From NCBI RefSeq assembly GCF_001280255.1, contig NZ_LHCI01000106.1, forward strand, positions 1,217,766 through 1,281,765: a DNA stretch of 64,000 nucleotides. Reading direction: 5' to 3'. This DNA is from Thermus aquaticus (GTDB lineage: Bacteria > Deinococcota > Deinococci > Deinococcales > Thermaceae). Under the pieces are notes generated by a model that worked only from the letters and a program-made list of their open reading frames with translations, was not told where the DNA came from and searched no databases. Shown here piece by piece: positions 8,401 to 15,366 of the stretch; the stretch's first letter is position 1, and every line of letters begins with the position of its first letter. Position numbers and translations under genes: made by a program.

Positions 8401-10419
8401 TTGGAGGAGACGGCGCTGGAGGACTTCCTGGCCCGCTACGCTCCCTACCTGAAGGGGCGGGTTTCCGGGAGGCTGCGTGTGGCGGCCCGGGAGGCCCAGG
8501 GGGAGGTGGCGGGCTTTGTGGAGGTAGCGGAGAGGCGGCTTCCCCTGAGCCTGAAAGTTAGCCTGGCCCCGGGGAGGGGGGAGGGGGAGGGCCGGATTGG
8601 GGAAAGCCCCTTCCGCCTGGGCCTGGAGGGGGACCGGGTGGACCTCTCGGCCTCCCCCCGGGCCTTCCCCCTTCACCTTCTCCTGGCCGCCGTGGCGGGG
8701 CCTCTGGAGGGGGAGGCCTACTGGACGGGGGCGGCGCGCCTCCGCTTCCCCCTCTCCGACCCCAGGCGGGGGGAGGGGGTTCTGGTGGGGGAGAGCCTGG
8801 TCTTTAGGGGCGGCGGGGACGAGCTTCGGGGCCGGGCCGCCTTCCGCTATGGGGGGGAGACCCTCTATGTGGACCACCTGCGCCTCTCGGGCAAGGGCCT
8901 CTGGGAGGGCGGGGGGTACTGGAGCCCTAGGGGAAGCGACCTCTACCTGAACCTCAAGGACACCGCCTTCACCCCCGTCCTCCAGGTGATCCCTGCCCTC
9001 AAGCCCTACCGCCCCGAGGCCTCGGGCACCCTGGCCCTCCGGCTCACCCAGGAGGGCTTCCAGGTCCAGATGGAGGCCTTCCGCTTCCGCCTGGGGCCGG
9101 TGGCCGGGTACCTGCCCAAGGGCCTTCTGGCCCTGAACGGGGGGGCGAGGGCGGAAGGGGAGATCACCCTCACCGCGCCCTTCCCCGGGCGGGGGCGCCT
9201 GGGGCTCGAGGGCACACTGGATTCTTTCCAGGTGAGTGCCAAGGGCGCCGTCTCCCTCCCCGGCCTCAAGGAGGACACCCCGGCGGAGGTGAGCTTCCGC
9301 TACCCCACCTACGGGGTGGCCCTGCGCCTGGGGCAGGCGGAGGCGGAGGGCACCCTCTTCCCCCTGCGCCTGGCGGGCTACGGACGGCTTCCCCTCTCCT
9401 ACCCCCAGTACTACCTGCAGGATGGCCTCCTGGACGTGAAGAGCTTCTTCCTCTACGAGGAGAAGGGCACCTACCACCTGACCGGCAACGCCGAGGTCCT
9501 CAGGGCTCGCCTGGCCATCCCCGAGGCCAGCGCCAGGAACCTTTCCAGCGAAGGGGTAAAGGTGGCGGAGAAGCCCGCCCCCGTCCCCCTGGTCTTTGAG
9601 GGGGTGCGGCTTTTCGCCGAGCGGGGCGTCCTGGTCCAGGAGCGCCTGGCCCAAGGGGAGCTGAAGGGAGAGGTCTACCTGGGGGGCACGTACCAGGACC
9701 CCTTCCTCACCGGGGAGGTCCAGGCCCTCTGGGGGAGCTTCCGCCTATGGGATTCCCTCTTCACCCTGGACCCAGCTTCAAGCCGCCTCCAGTTCTCCCC
9801 CGACCGGGGCCTTCTCCCCCGGTTCACCCTCAAGGCCAAGGCGGAGACCCGGGGCTACCAGGTCTTCCTCTCGGCCGAAGGGGAGTTGGTGCGGGAAAAC
9901 GGGCGGGTCAAGGTGCGCCTCACGCCCCGCTTCACCTCCGAGCCTCCCCTCTCCGAGCCCGAGATCTACGCCCTCCTCGCCCTGGGCACCCCCGATGTGG
10001 CCCGCCTCACGGAGACCCTGCCCCAGGCCGCCTTGGGGGCCGCCTTGGAGAACCTGGTCCTGGGCCAGCTGGAGCGGGAGCTGGCCAAGGCCCTCGGTCT
10101 GGACCGCTTCCAGGTGGAGGTGCCCCTCTTCCAGGGCGGGGGGCTCGGGGAAACCCGCTTCTCCATCGGCAAGTACCTGAGCCCGGAGCTCTTCTTGGGC
10201 TACCAGGTGGACCTGAGGGGCCAGCAGACCTTCTCCGCCCAGTACCGCCGGGACGGCCTCACCTTCACCCTGGGCACCACCTTCCAGTTCGGGGACGGGA
10301 GGCTTTCCCGCCTGGACTTCGCCCTGGGCTACGACCTCACCTCGAGCCTGGCGGTTTCTTTGGGCCTCGAGGCCTCCGACACCGTCCGCTTCAGCGTGGG
10401 GGCCCTCTACCGGTGGTAG
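2437..10419 (+). CDS. tamB: TamB-like translocation/assembly protein, 2660 aa
   Basis: TamB/AsmA-like proteins span the space between inner and outer membrane and help outer-membrane assembly or lipid transport. The N-terminus MRRGLLLLLLGLFLLLPAW is a single membrane anchor. The bulk is a very long series of short beta-strand repeats rich in Gly, Glu, Leu and Arg, often LEGEG or YRG, which would form an extended beta-helical groove. The last roughly 400 residues read like a DUF490/TamB C-terminal domain: SARNLSSEGVKV, QGELKGEVYLGGTYQDPFLTGE, SEPEIYALLALG, and a final beta-rich tail FSVGALYRW. It is much longer than E. coli TamB (about 1260 aa). I chose ATG 2437; in-frame ATGs at 2401 and 2425 would add 12 or 4 residues. 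No TamA/BamA partner is nearby. Confidence 0.85.
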   Translation: MRRGLLLLLLGLFLLLPAWPPLLKGAVDRALPLLGFRGSVGEVSGHLLLGLRLRWVELEGEGIRLQAEEVDLFYDLLGLLRRELPLALTLRKARLRLTWEALIPEKPGPPPAVRVVFRSLRLEEVEAEFPRGRRLFLPSMRLSLVGENPYRFLARLPGGSFQGEAKALSPDLSAWEVAYAGEVRGLAFFYEGLKGGRLFGVFQVGPSGMEGRGRVEGGVVELVGFPLTGVEGEVLFRDERVEAVLKGVGLEGPLRAKALVDLKGHRYRFQMEGLPKLPALARHYGLTLPLEGEGRLSLEGEGWEAVRVRGRFVGEGRLLGEPFRHRGTLAFDRVFILEAKAEGRLFDRDYALSFALRGGRYGGSLEDTLGSRLALEGEGSRLRVRGRAAWPRPLEGLAAVDFRQEGKRWRLGLESPGVRLPLFAPLDLSGEVRGEGEKVAGRLGPLGLSGTWGSLALTLAPTPMVVGSLEGEGRLLGGRLSAELRYDAPYARFPLGVRQEAWGFRFQSPYGEGSYRGGALALTLRGLPIRALDEMRLYGKALYREGGLSGRLFLKGRYLELEAGLRRLGADLAGRLLTPLGEVPLKGRYDPGPGLLLEGLGLRLTYKEGLRLQGQGELGGVGLRADLAYREGFSGFLDFATPYGVSGRVLGQGKRLALKVFGLLEGEGEVYPEVRLVGRLLPPLPEGFSLPPLTFRLTREGAEVLGVGRVAFAEGFPFRLDLPFRYRGAEGRLLAQGGLEGGRFTLSTPYGEVKGEGPWRRLGLVGGGEVPVLGAWSLKGSMDLPTLAYRGEVGLPKGGLRLALSGKGASLRFLGQAPGLRVLGGYEGGLSLLLQAEGYDLTPFGLPARAFGTWGHRGERMRLAASFGEALFQGEELLSARIRLSGPYLEGEGRVSPEGASLTFLGAYRAGGLEVLARGEGGGPWGDLRFQVLGEAQVPHLDPMAFQGEVRTAGGIRYRLLGPVSLEGEGVRYRGHLDLPLALLGKAGRLSGSFQGEGLKVAGEGEGSWAGLAFSWRGAYGDGPSLNLRLPGGEAHLEGREVVLALEEVAPLAEAFGVSLTGKAWARLALSGEGEGEAALRLGQEALAATYRGTLLSLLLPERGLGLSWDWREGKLKGLGALEGEGAFRLGEEASGAFRYRGVEVGFAGPLSALKVQARYREEALGEAWLRGVVDLLAVKGEGEVGYASAYAEGEGRFAFSGSRYEGEGRLRSLRYLVQEGPFRFSGEGLEAEALWEAPMAFSARYEDGLSLWARGRAEVEGFQVEADLGYGPEGYRGSLKAVGRGLEVRALGEGPLRFQVLGEGLKAEGEASGLEVFGTLGFSRAWGKARLEAGGRFSGRLPELSLEGEGALVGEGKRLPFAFRYRGAGLDPKALSLFGEGEGYRLALAEGRLSLELDQDLTPFGLPARLRASADGPFADPVAVVLERPEGRLSGKVWPWPLRAELKGEVLGEGVEARYEGSLALRFLGPHLRGEARYGEGLLGALAFRYPLLEGEVDLGEGRFTLRGEGDLGGRVEGAFCLPPPLGECPGLRADLEGGLTYGASAFSGRYAYRAQEGFLGELTGEGRLATPYGAVRLLGRGAGLDLEGEGLPLEGRLELFPLALTYRYGGPLPQGLGALWAEGTYPGPWLLGTYRYGDLALELKGLPGFRVALAGEGVSGEVGLEGVRLVLEGFRLGPLALSGRAEGPFSGAHVDLSLSAFGREARAVGRVGTEGLALAFSGDLEGQVSWKEAWGGRLAFREGWLDFAGKGLPEVKGEVLGVGVALLWPRLEVSGLEVDLLAREARGETALFGLAARGEGKEVLLGYRVPGLDLPLEGRLDLSALALELTSPKGEGALRYGEGRVSGRLALELGGFLLDLEGAGDRVRLVGRHPASPWWAAGAGSLLGEVDLQGAYRLDYRAGPQALTLTGRLLEARLVAEGPYLSGGLTYPAGGELKVDLPLAPLGSRFGGRVHGEGYRVEGVLAGGVGRIGVKGRLLPLEGELTLEETALEDFLARYAPYLKGRVSGRLRVAAREAQGEVAGFVEVAERRLPLSLKVSLAPGRGEGEGRIGESPFRLGLEGDRVDLSASPRAFPLHLLLAAVAGPLEGEAYWTGAARLRFPLSDPRRGEGVLVGESLVFRGGGDELRGRAAFRYGGETLYVDHLRLSGKGLWEGGGYWSPRGSDLYLNLKDTAFTPVLQVIPALKPYRPEASGTLALRLTQEGFQVQMEAFRFRLGPVAGYLPKGLLALNGGARAEGEITLTAPFPGRGRLGLEGTLDSFQVSAKGAVSLPGLKEDTPAEVSFRYPTYGVALRLGQAEAEGTLFPLRLAGYGRLPLSYPQYYLQDGLLDVKSFFLYEEKGTYHLTGNAEVLRARLAIPEASARNLSSEGVKVAEKPAPVPLVFEGVRLFAERGVLVQERLAQGELKGEVYLGGTYQDPFLTGEVQALWGSFRLWDSLFTLDPASSRLQFSPDRGLLPRFTLKAKAETRGYQVFLSAEGELVRENGRVKVRLTPRFTSEPPLSEPEIYALLALGTPDVARLTETLPQAALGAALENLVLGQLERELAKALGLDRFQVEVPLFQGGGLGETRFSIGKYLSPELFLGYQVDLRGQQTFSAQYRRDGLTFTLGTTFQFGDGRLSRLDFALGYDLTSSLAVSLGLEASDTVRFSVGALYRW

Positions 10420-10431
10420 GATGCCTCCGGT

Positions 10432-11463
10432 ATGCGGGCTTTGGCCAAACTGGCCCCTGAGGAGGGCCTAACCCTGGTGGAGCGCCCGGTGCCCGAGCCT
10501 GGCCCCGGGGAGATCCTGGTGCGGGTGGAGGCTGCCAGCATCTGCGGCACCGACCTCCACATCTGGCGGTGGGACGCCTGGGCCAGGGGGCGGATCCGCC
10601 CCCCCCTCGTCACCGGGCACGAGTTCAGCGGGGTGGTGGAGGCCGTGGGCCCCGGGGTGAAGCGGCCCCAGGTGGGGGACCACGTGAGCCTGGAAAGCCA
10701 CATCGTCTGCCACGCCTGCCCCGCCTGCCGCACGGGCAACTACCACGTCTGCCTGAACACGGAGATCCTGGGGGTGGACCGGGACGGGGGCTTCGCCGAA
10801 TACGTGGTGGTGCCGGCGGAAAACGCTTGGGTGAACCCCAAGGACCTCCCCTTTGAGGTGGCGGCCATCCTGGAGCCCTTCGGCAACGCCGTGCACACCG
10901 TTTACGCGGGGAGCGGGGTCTCGGGGAAGAGCGTCCTCATCACGGGGGCGGGGCCCATCGGCCTTATGGCGGCCATGGTGGCCCGGGCCAGCGGGGCGGG
11001 GCCCATTCTGGTCTCCGACCCTAACCCCTACCGCCTGGCCTTCGCCAAGGCCTACGCCGACCGCCTTATCAACCCCTTGGAGGAGGACCTCCTAAAGGTG
11101 GTGCGGGAGGTGACGGGAAACGGGGTGGAGGTGCTTTTGGAGTTTTCCGGGAATGAAGCCGCCATCCACCAGGGCCTCAAGGCCCTCATCCCCGGGGGGG
11201 AGGCCAGGATCCTCGGCATCCCCTCGGACCCCATCCGCTTTGACCTGGCGGGGGAGCTGGTCATGCGGGGGATCACCGCCTTTGGCATCGCCGGGCGGCG
11301 GCTTTGGCAGACCTGGATGCAGGGCACGGCCCTGGTCTACTCGGGGCGGGTGGACCTTACGCCCCTCCTCACCCACCGCCTGCCCATGAGCCAGTACCGG
11401 GAGGCCTTCGGCCTCTTGGCCTCGGGCCAGGCGGTGAAGGTGATCCTGGACCCCAGGGCCTGA
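10432..11463 (+). CDS. tdh: L-threonine 3-dehydrogenase
   Basis: This zinc-dependent medium-chain dehydrogenase oxidises L-threonine to 2-amino-3-ketobutyrate with NAD. Catalytic zinc ligands are Cys38 (SICGTDLH) and His63-Glu64 (TGHEFSG). The four structural-zinc cysteines have the spacing [15 protein letters not shown]. The NAD-binding loop is [12 protein letters not shown]. Its 343 residues and sequence match what I recall of the T. thermophilus enzyme almost throughout. A TAGGAT box lies 9 nt before the ATG, inside the end of the tamB-like gene. A GC hairpin follows the stop codon. Confidence 0.95.
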   Translation: MRALAKLAPEEGLTLVERPVPEPGPGEILVRVEAASICGTDLHIWRWDAWARGRIRPPLVTGHEFSGVVEAVGPGVKRPQVGDHVSLESHIVCHACPACRTGNYHVCLNTEILGVDRDGGFAEYVVVPAENAWVNPKDLPFEVAAILEPFGNAVHTVYAGSGVSGKSVLITGAGPIGLMAAMVARASGAGPILVSDPNPYRLAFAKAYADRLINPLEEDLLKVVREVTGNGVEVLLEFSGNEAAIHQGLKALIPGGEARILGIPSDPIRFDLAGELVMRGITAFGIAGRRLWQTWMQGTALVYSGRVDLTPLLTHRLPMSQYREAFGLLASGQAVKVILDPRA

Positions 11464-11480
11464 GGCCGCCTTTTTCGGGT

Positions 11481-11510
11481 GGGGGGAGAGGGGGCGGGGC
11501 CCCCCTCCCC
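11481..11510 (+). terminator. GC hairpin after tdh
   Basis: GGGGAG pairs with CTCCCC around a GGGG/CCCC inner stem, 20 nt past the tdh stop. No T-tract directly follows, so termination is plausible but not certain. Confidence 0.4.
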
Positions 11511-11512
11511 GT

Positions 11513-11580
11513 TTAAGGTTTTTGTAAGCCCCCTTGAGGAGGATGGAGGTAGGGACCCCAGGGTCCCGGGAAGGAGGCAG
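11513..11580 (+). repeat. Repeated 5' leader, copy 1 (long form)
   Basis: This 68-bp leader precedes the lipoprotein gene at 11583. It begins TTAAGGTTTTTGTAAG and ends with a hairpin (GGGACC, CCAG, GGTCCC) followed by the ribosome-binding sequence AAGGAGG. The same sequence occurs at 14646-14713 with only a few substitutions, and its last 39 bp recur at 13282-13320. The conserved TAAGGT could be part of a promoter. Confidence 0.8.
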
Positions 11581-11582
11581 GT

Positions 11583-13262
11583 ATGCGTAAAGGCGTGTGG
11601 CACGGACTCTTGACCGGTTTAGCCCTGCTCTTGGCGGCCTGCGGGGGCGGGGGCCAGCCCCAGCCAGACCTCACCCTGGCGGGGATTTCGCCCCAGAATC
11701 CCACCGTGGTCCAGGGGGAGACCGTGACCCTGACCCTCACCTTCGCCTCGCAGAACGGCTTCCAGGGGCCGGTCTCTCTGATCGTCTTAGAGGGGGGGCA
11801 GCCCGTCTCCTGGCTGAGCCCCAACGCCGTCCAGCGCAACCTGAACGTGCCCAGAGGCCAGCAGGTGCCGGAGACCCTGCAGGTGCAGGTGGCTCCGAAC
11901 GCCCCCACAGGGAGCCGGAACCTCACCGTGCGGGCGGCCTACGGGAACCAGGTGACCGAGCGGGCTCTTACCCTCACCGTGAACGCGCCCCCTGACTTCG
12001 TCATCTCCCTCAACCCCACGAGCCTCTCGGTCCAGCAGGGGGGTAGCAACTCCACCCAACTGACCATCACCCCCCAAAACGGCTTCACCGGGACGGTGAG
12101 CCTCTCCCTAGTGGCGGGGCAGGACCAGGTGCCCCAGGGCCTCACGCTTTCTCCCGATACGGTCCAGGTTGGTACGAGCTCCCTGACCCTCTCCGCCCAG
12201 CCCACCACGCCCACGGGCACCTACCGCCTCAAGGTGCGGGGGACCTCGGGGAGCCTCATCCGGGAGGCGGACCTGACGGTGACAGTCTTGACGCCCTACA
12301 CCAACGCTTACGTCTACCAGGTCTCCGGTGACGGAAGCGTTCTTGTTGGGGGCGCCCTCGTGTCGGGTGCCCGTAGGCCCATGGTCTGGCGGATCAACGC
12401 CGCTTCCCTCTCCCCGGGCTTCTACTGGCTGAGCGCCATCGCCCAACAGGCCACCGTCCTGGACACGGGCGTTCCCAGTACTCCTTACGGGATTGTTCTG
12501 GGGGTTACTGCCGACGGCCAGGTGGGTTGCGGCTACGGTAGCGCGTCTACCAGCGCGTCTTCGGGGGACAGGGCCCTGGCCTGGGACCTGACCACCCTCC
12601 AGCCCATCCCCCTTCCCGATCACCCCGCTGGCGGCAACGTGGCCTACGCTTGCGCTAAGAGTGGAGGCGACGTCTACATCGTGGGACGGGTATACCCGGA
12701 CTTTCCTACACCTACCATCTGGAAAAACTACACCATCTGGCATCAGAACACCAGAGTTAATTACGGCATCTTCCACGACATCACCCCGGACGCCAGCAAG
12801 GCCTCGGCTCAGTTGGTATACCAAGGATGGGTCTACGACCTGAACGGCAATCAGTACACCCAGCTGGTCTCCCGCATTGGCGGGGCCTACTGGAGCCGGA
12901 TCTCCCCCGACGGGCAGGCCGTGGCCTTCTCGGACAGCAACTCTTCCGCAAGAGCCAAGGTGTGGTACGGAGGCAACGTCTACAGCGTCAACATGAGTTT
13001 TGGCGCCGTGCGCGTTAGGGACGGCGTGGCCTACGTCTTCGGAAGCTCAGATGGGCTTGCCGTTCGCTGGCGGAGCGACACCCAGGCGGTGGAGAACCTG
13101 AACACCGTCTTCGCCGATGTGTTGCCGCCGGGGGTCACCCTTAAGGGTATCTCTGCGGTAAGCCTTGACAACCGCGTCATCGTGGGCATCGCCTTTAACT
13201 CTACCACTTCTCAGGACGAGCCCTTTGTCCTTGTGGGGGATCCGTTCCAGGGCGCTCCGTGA
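11583..13262 (+). CDS. Secreted lipoprotein with Ig-like repeats and beta-propeller-like C-terminus, unknown function
   Basis: I do not recognise this as a named family. The N-terminus is a lipoprotein signal peptide with the lipobox LLAAC (Cys20). Two similar modules follow, at roughly residues 28-135 and 136-235, each with DFVISLNPTSLSVQQGG-like starts and TGTYRLKVRGTSG-like ends. They resemble bacterial Ig-like or COG1470-type envelope domains. The remaining roughly 320 residues contain short blocks such as SGDGSVLVGG, SRISPDGQAVAFSD and DVLPPGVTLKGIS, similar to WD40-like or extracellular repeat propellers. Base composition is slightly less GC-extreme in this half. It is the first of three genes sharing one leader. 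Confidence 0.7.
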   Translation: MRKGVWHGLLTGLALLLAACGGGGQPQPDLTLAGISPQNPTVVQGETVTLTLTFASQNGFQGPVSLIVLEGGQPVSWLSPNAVQRNLNVPRGQQVPETLQVQVAPNAPTGSRNLTVRAAYGNQVTERALTLTVNAPPDFVISLNPTSLSVQQGGSNSTQLTITPQNGFTGTVSLSLVAGQDQVPQGLTLSPDTVQVGTSSLTLSAQPTTPTGTYRLKVRGTSGSLIREADLTVTVLTPYTNAYVYQVSGDGSVLVGGALVSGARRPMVWRINAASLSPGFYWLSAIAQQATVLDTGVPSTPYGIVLGVTADGQVGCGYGSASTSASSGDRALAWDLTTLQPIPLPDHPAGGNVAYACAKSGGDVYIVGRVYPDFPTPTIWKNYTIWHQNTRVNYGIFHDITPDASKASAQLVYQGWVYDLNGNQYTQLVSRIGGAYWSRISPDGQAVAFSDSNSSARAKVWYGGNVYSVNMSFGAVRVRDGVAYVFGSSDGLAVRWRSDTQAVENLNTVFADVLPPGVTLKGISAVSLDNRVIVGIAFNSTTSQDEPFVLVGDPFQGAP

Positions 13263-13281
13263 GCCCACACGGTTGCCGGGA

Positions 13282-13320
13282 TATGGAGGTAGGGACCCCG
13301 GGGTCCCGGGAAGGAGGCAG
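13282..13320 (+). repeat. Repeated 5' leader, copy 2 (short form)
   Basis: This holds the 39-bp 3' part of the leader: ATGGAGGTAGGGACC, hairpin, AAGGAGGCAG. The hairpin loop differs (CCGG instead of CCAG), making it a perfect palindrome while the stem is unchanged. The upstream A/T-rich part is absent, so this gene is probably co-transcribed with the one before it. Confidence 0.8.
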
Positions 13321-13322
13321 AG

Positions 13323-14630
13323 ATGCGCAGGACCAAACGGATGGTTGCCACCTGGTGGTCTGCCTGCGCTAGCCTGGCCCTGGCGCAGGACCTCCTCCAG
13401 GAGCCGGCTTCTCCCGGAAGGGCCCCGGGGCTTCCCCTTTGCCTCCTGGCCCTGGTCTACCTCCTCCTCTTCCTCATCGCCCGCACGTACCTCATCGCCT
13501 GCCCCTCCCGGGCCCTGGCCCGGGCCCAGTTGGAGGGGCTTTGGGCCGAACACGTGCAGGGGTGGGAAGAGGGTCAGAAGCAGGAGGACGACCAGAAGAA
13601 GCGGGACGCCCGGGAGGACACCGAGGAGTGCCTGCGAAAGGCTCGGGATCTTTTGGAAGGGCGGGGCTTCTGGGGCCAGATTTGGACACGTCTCTCCCTC
13701 CTCCTCTGGAACGGCGAGCGGGAGATGGCGGCCTGGGCCCTAATGCACCGGGCCGAGCGGCGGGCGGTGGAGCTAATGAAGGATGAGGAGGTGAGGGCCC
13801 GCCTGGTGCGGGGCCTGGGGGAGCTCGGGGTGTTCTCGGAGGAGGAAAAGGCGCTTTGGCGGAAACAGCTAAAGCGTGCCCTAGGCCTGGAGGGCCAGGA
13901 CCCCCAACAGGGGTCCCCATCCCAGGGTGGAGGCTCCGGCAATGAGATCGTGCCTAGTGCGCTTTCACCTTCCACCGACCCTCAGGAGCCTGGCCAGGGT
14001 TCGGGTCAAGCAGAATCCAACGCCCGGTGTTGCCAAAAGCCAGACTCCAGGGTGCAAAGGGCCCTCCTGGAGGAGTTTTTGGCCGCCCTCTACGACGCCC
14101 GGGACACGAGGTACGCCCGGCTCCTCACCCTGCACAACAAAGCGGCTTGGCTTCTCCTGGTGGGGCTTGGCCTGGCGTGGGCCCTGGGGTCCTTCGCTCC
14201 CGGGCTTCCCAACGGGCTAGACCTGGGGACGGGGCTTCTTCTGGGCTTCCTCGGGGGAGTCCTTTCCCGGCTCCTGCGGGTGGTGGCCACGAAAGAGCTT
14301 CCCACGGACTACGGGGCCTACTGGGTCCCCCTCTTCCTGGCCCCGGTGCTGGGGGCCCTGGGGGCGGTGGGGGGGTACTTGGTCTTCTGGGCCTTGGTGG
14401 AGGTCCGGGCCTTGGGAGAGGGGCTAAAGCCCCTCCTCAGCCCGCCCGCCGCCTACGGGCTCTTGGTGGTCCTGGGGTTCTCGGAGCGCCTGCTAAAGGG
14501 ACTCACGGAGAGGTTGGAGGACCAAGCTCTGAAGCAGGAGGACCAGGGCAAGGAGAAGCCCAAGGGGGACGGAGAAGAAGACCATGGGAAACCGAAAGAC
14601 CAGCCCGCCCGGCGCTGGGGTAGGGGGTAG
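13323..14630 (+). CDS. Membrane protein of unknown function
   Basis: The protein has 435 residues and no family that I recognise. A signal-like N-terminus is followed by a hydrophobic segment near residues 37-60 (LPLCLLALVYLLLFLIARTYL). Next comes a charged, helical, probably cytoplasmic region (residues 65-190), a Gly/Ser/Gln-rich linker, and a C-terminal block with about four membrane segments (AAWLLLVGLGLAWALG, GLLLGFLGGVLS, APVLGALGAVGGYLVFWAL, AYGLLVVLGFSERLL). The last 35 residues are highly charged (KQEDQGKEKPKGDGEED). It is the second gene of the repeated-leader cassette; its neighbours are two lipoproteins, which suggests an envelope role. Confidence 0.7.
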   Translation: MRRTKRMVATWWSACASLALAQDLLQEPASPGRAPGLPLCLLALVYLLLFLIARTYLIACPSRALARAQLEGLWAEHVQGWEEGQKQEDDQKKRDAREDTEECLRKARDLLEGRGFWGQIWTRLSLLLWNGEREMAAWALMHRAERRAVELMKDEEVRARLVRGLGELGVFSEEEKALWRKQLKRALGLEGQDPQQGSPSQGGGSGNEIVPSALSPSTDPQEPGQGSGQAESNARCCQKPDSRVQRALLEEFLAALYDARDTRYARLLTLHNKAAWLLLVGLGLAWALGSFAPGLPNGLDLGTGLLLGFLGGVLSRLLRVVATKELPTDYGAYWVPLFLAPVLGALGAVGGYLVFWALVEVRALGEGLKPLLSPPAAYGLLVVLGFSERLLKGLTERLEDQALKQEDQGKEKPKGDGEEDHGKPKDQPARRWGRG

Positions 14631-14645
14631 TGAGGTGGGGGGTGG

Positions 14646-14713
14646 TTAAGGTTTTTGTAAGCCCCCCTGAGGAAGATGGAGGTAGGGACCCCAGGGTCCC
14701 GGAAAGGAGGCAG
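14646..14713 (+). repeat. Repeated 5' leader, copy 3 (long form)
   Basis: This is nearly identical to the leader at 11513-11580, including TTAAGGTTTTTGTAAG, the GGGACC/GGTCCC hairpin and the AAGGAGG site just before the start codon. The similarity stops at the start codon, because the proteins are unrelated beyond their signal-like ends. Confidence 0.8.
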
Positions 14714-14715
14714 GG

Positions 14716-15288
14716 ATGCGTAACGGCAAAGGGTACGGCTTTCCGGCAAAGGGCTGGCTCTGGGTAGGGCTCCTTTTGGGGGTTTCCGCCTGTAGCGTCC
14801 CTTTCAGCTACGAGGTCAACGTCCTGAACTACGCCGACCTCTCGGGCACCTTCACGGTGGGGCAGGGGGGGATCAATCCCAACCCCCAGACGGTGGGCCC
14901 CGTGGAGATCCAGTACACCCCCGACCCCCGGGTGAACCTCACGGGGGCCGTCCTGGACTATAAGGTTTGCTTCGCTTCGGAGACCCCGGGAGCGAGCTTC
15001 CGGGGGAGCGTGGCCTACACCGCCTACCTGGGCGGGGATGCGGGGACGCTCTTCCTGGAGGCCAACAAGCTGGCCGAGGGTACAAAGGATGTCTCGGGCC
15101 TCTCCACGGGGGAGGTGTGCGTGGAGGGGCAGGCCCAGGCCACGGCGGCCCAGGTCCAGGCTTTGCAGAGCGGCACCTTCTACGTGGGGGCCAGGATCTC
15201 CGGGGATGCCACCAGCGACCAGGAGGCCACGGTGCGCTACCGCACGGAGCGGTTCCTCCTCAGGCTATCCGGGTCGGTGCGGCCCTAG
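14716..15288 (+). CDS. Putative lipoprotein, unknown function
   Basis: The protein has 190 residues with a lipoprotein signal (WLWVGLLLGVSAC, Cys26). The mature part is beta-rich and polar (FTVGQGGINPNPQTVGPVE, TGAVLDYKVCF, SGDATSDQEATVRYRTERF) with two cysteines that could form a disulfide. I do not recognise a family. It is the third member of the repeated-leader cassette, and a GC-rich hairpin follows the stop. Confidence 0.7.
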   Translation: MRNGKGYGFPAKGWLWVGLLLGVSACSVPFSYEVNVLNYADLSGTFTVGQGGINPNPQTVGPVEIQYTPDPRVNLTGAVLDYKVCFASETPGASFRGSVAYTAYLGGDAGTLFLEANKLAEGTKDVSGLSTGEVCVEGQAQATAAQVQALQSGTFYVGARISGDATSDQEATVRYRTERFLLRLSGSVRP

Positions 15289-15308
15289 GAGCCTTCCTTT
15301 GGTAACGT

Positions 15309-15332
15309 GGCCCCCGCCCTTGGGGCGGGGCC
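15309..15332 (+). terminator. GC hairpin after the lipoprotein gene
   Basis: GGCCCCCGCC and GGCGGGGCC can form a long stem with one bulge about 20 nt past the stop. No T-tract follows. Confidence 0.35.
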
Positions 15333-15366
15333 TGGCCTTAGGGTAGTCTTTCCCAGAGGAGGCACC

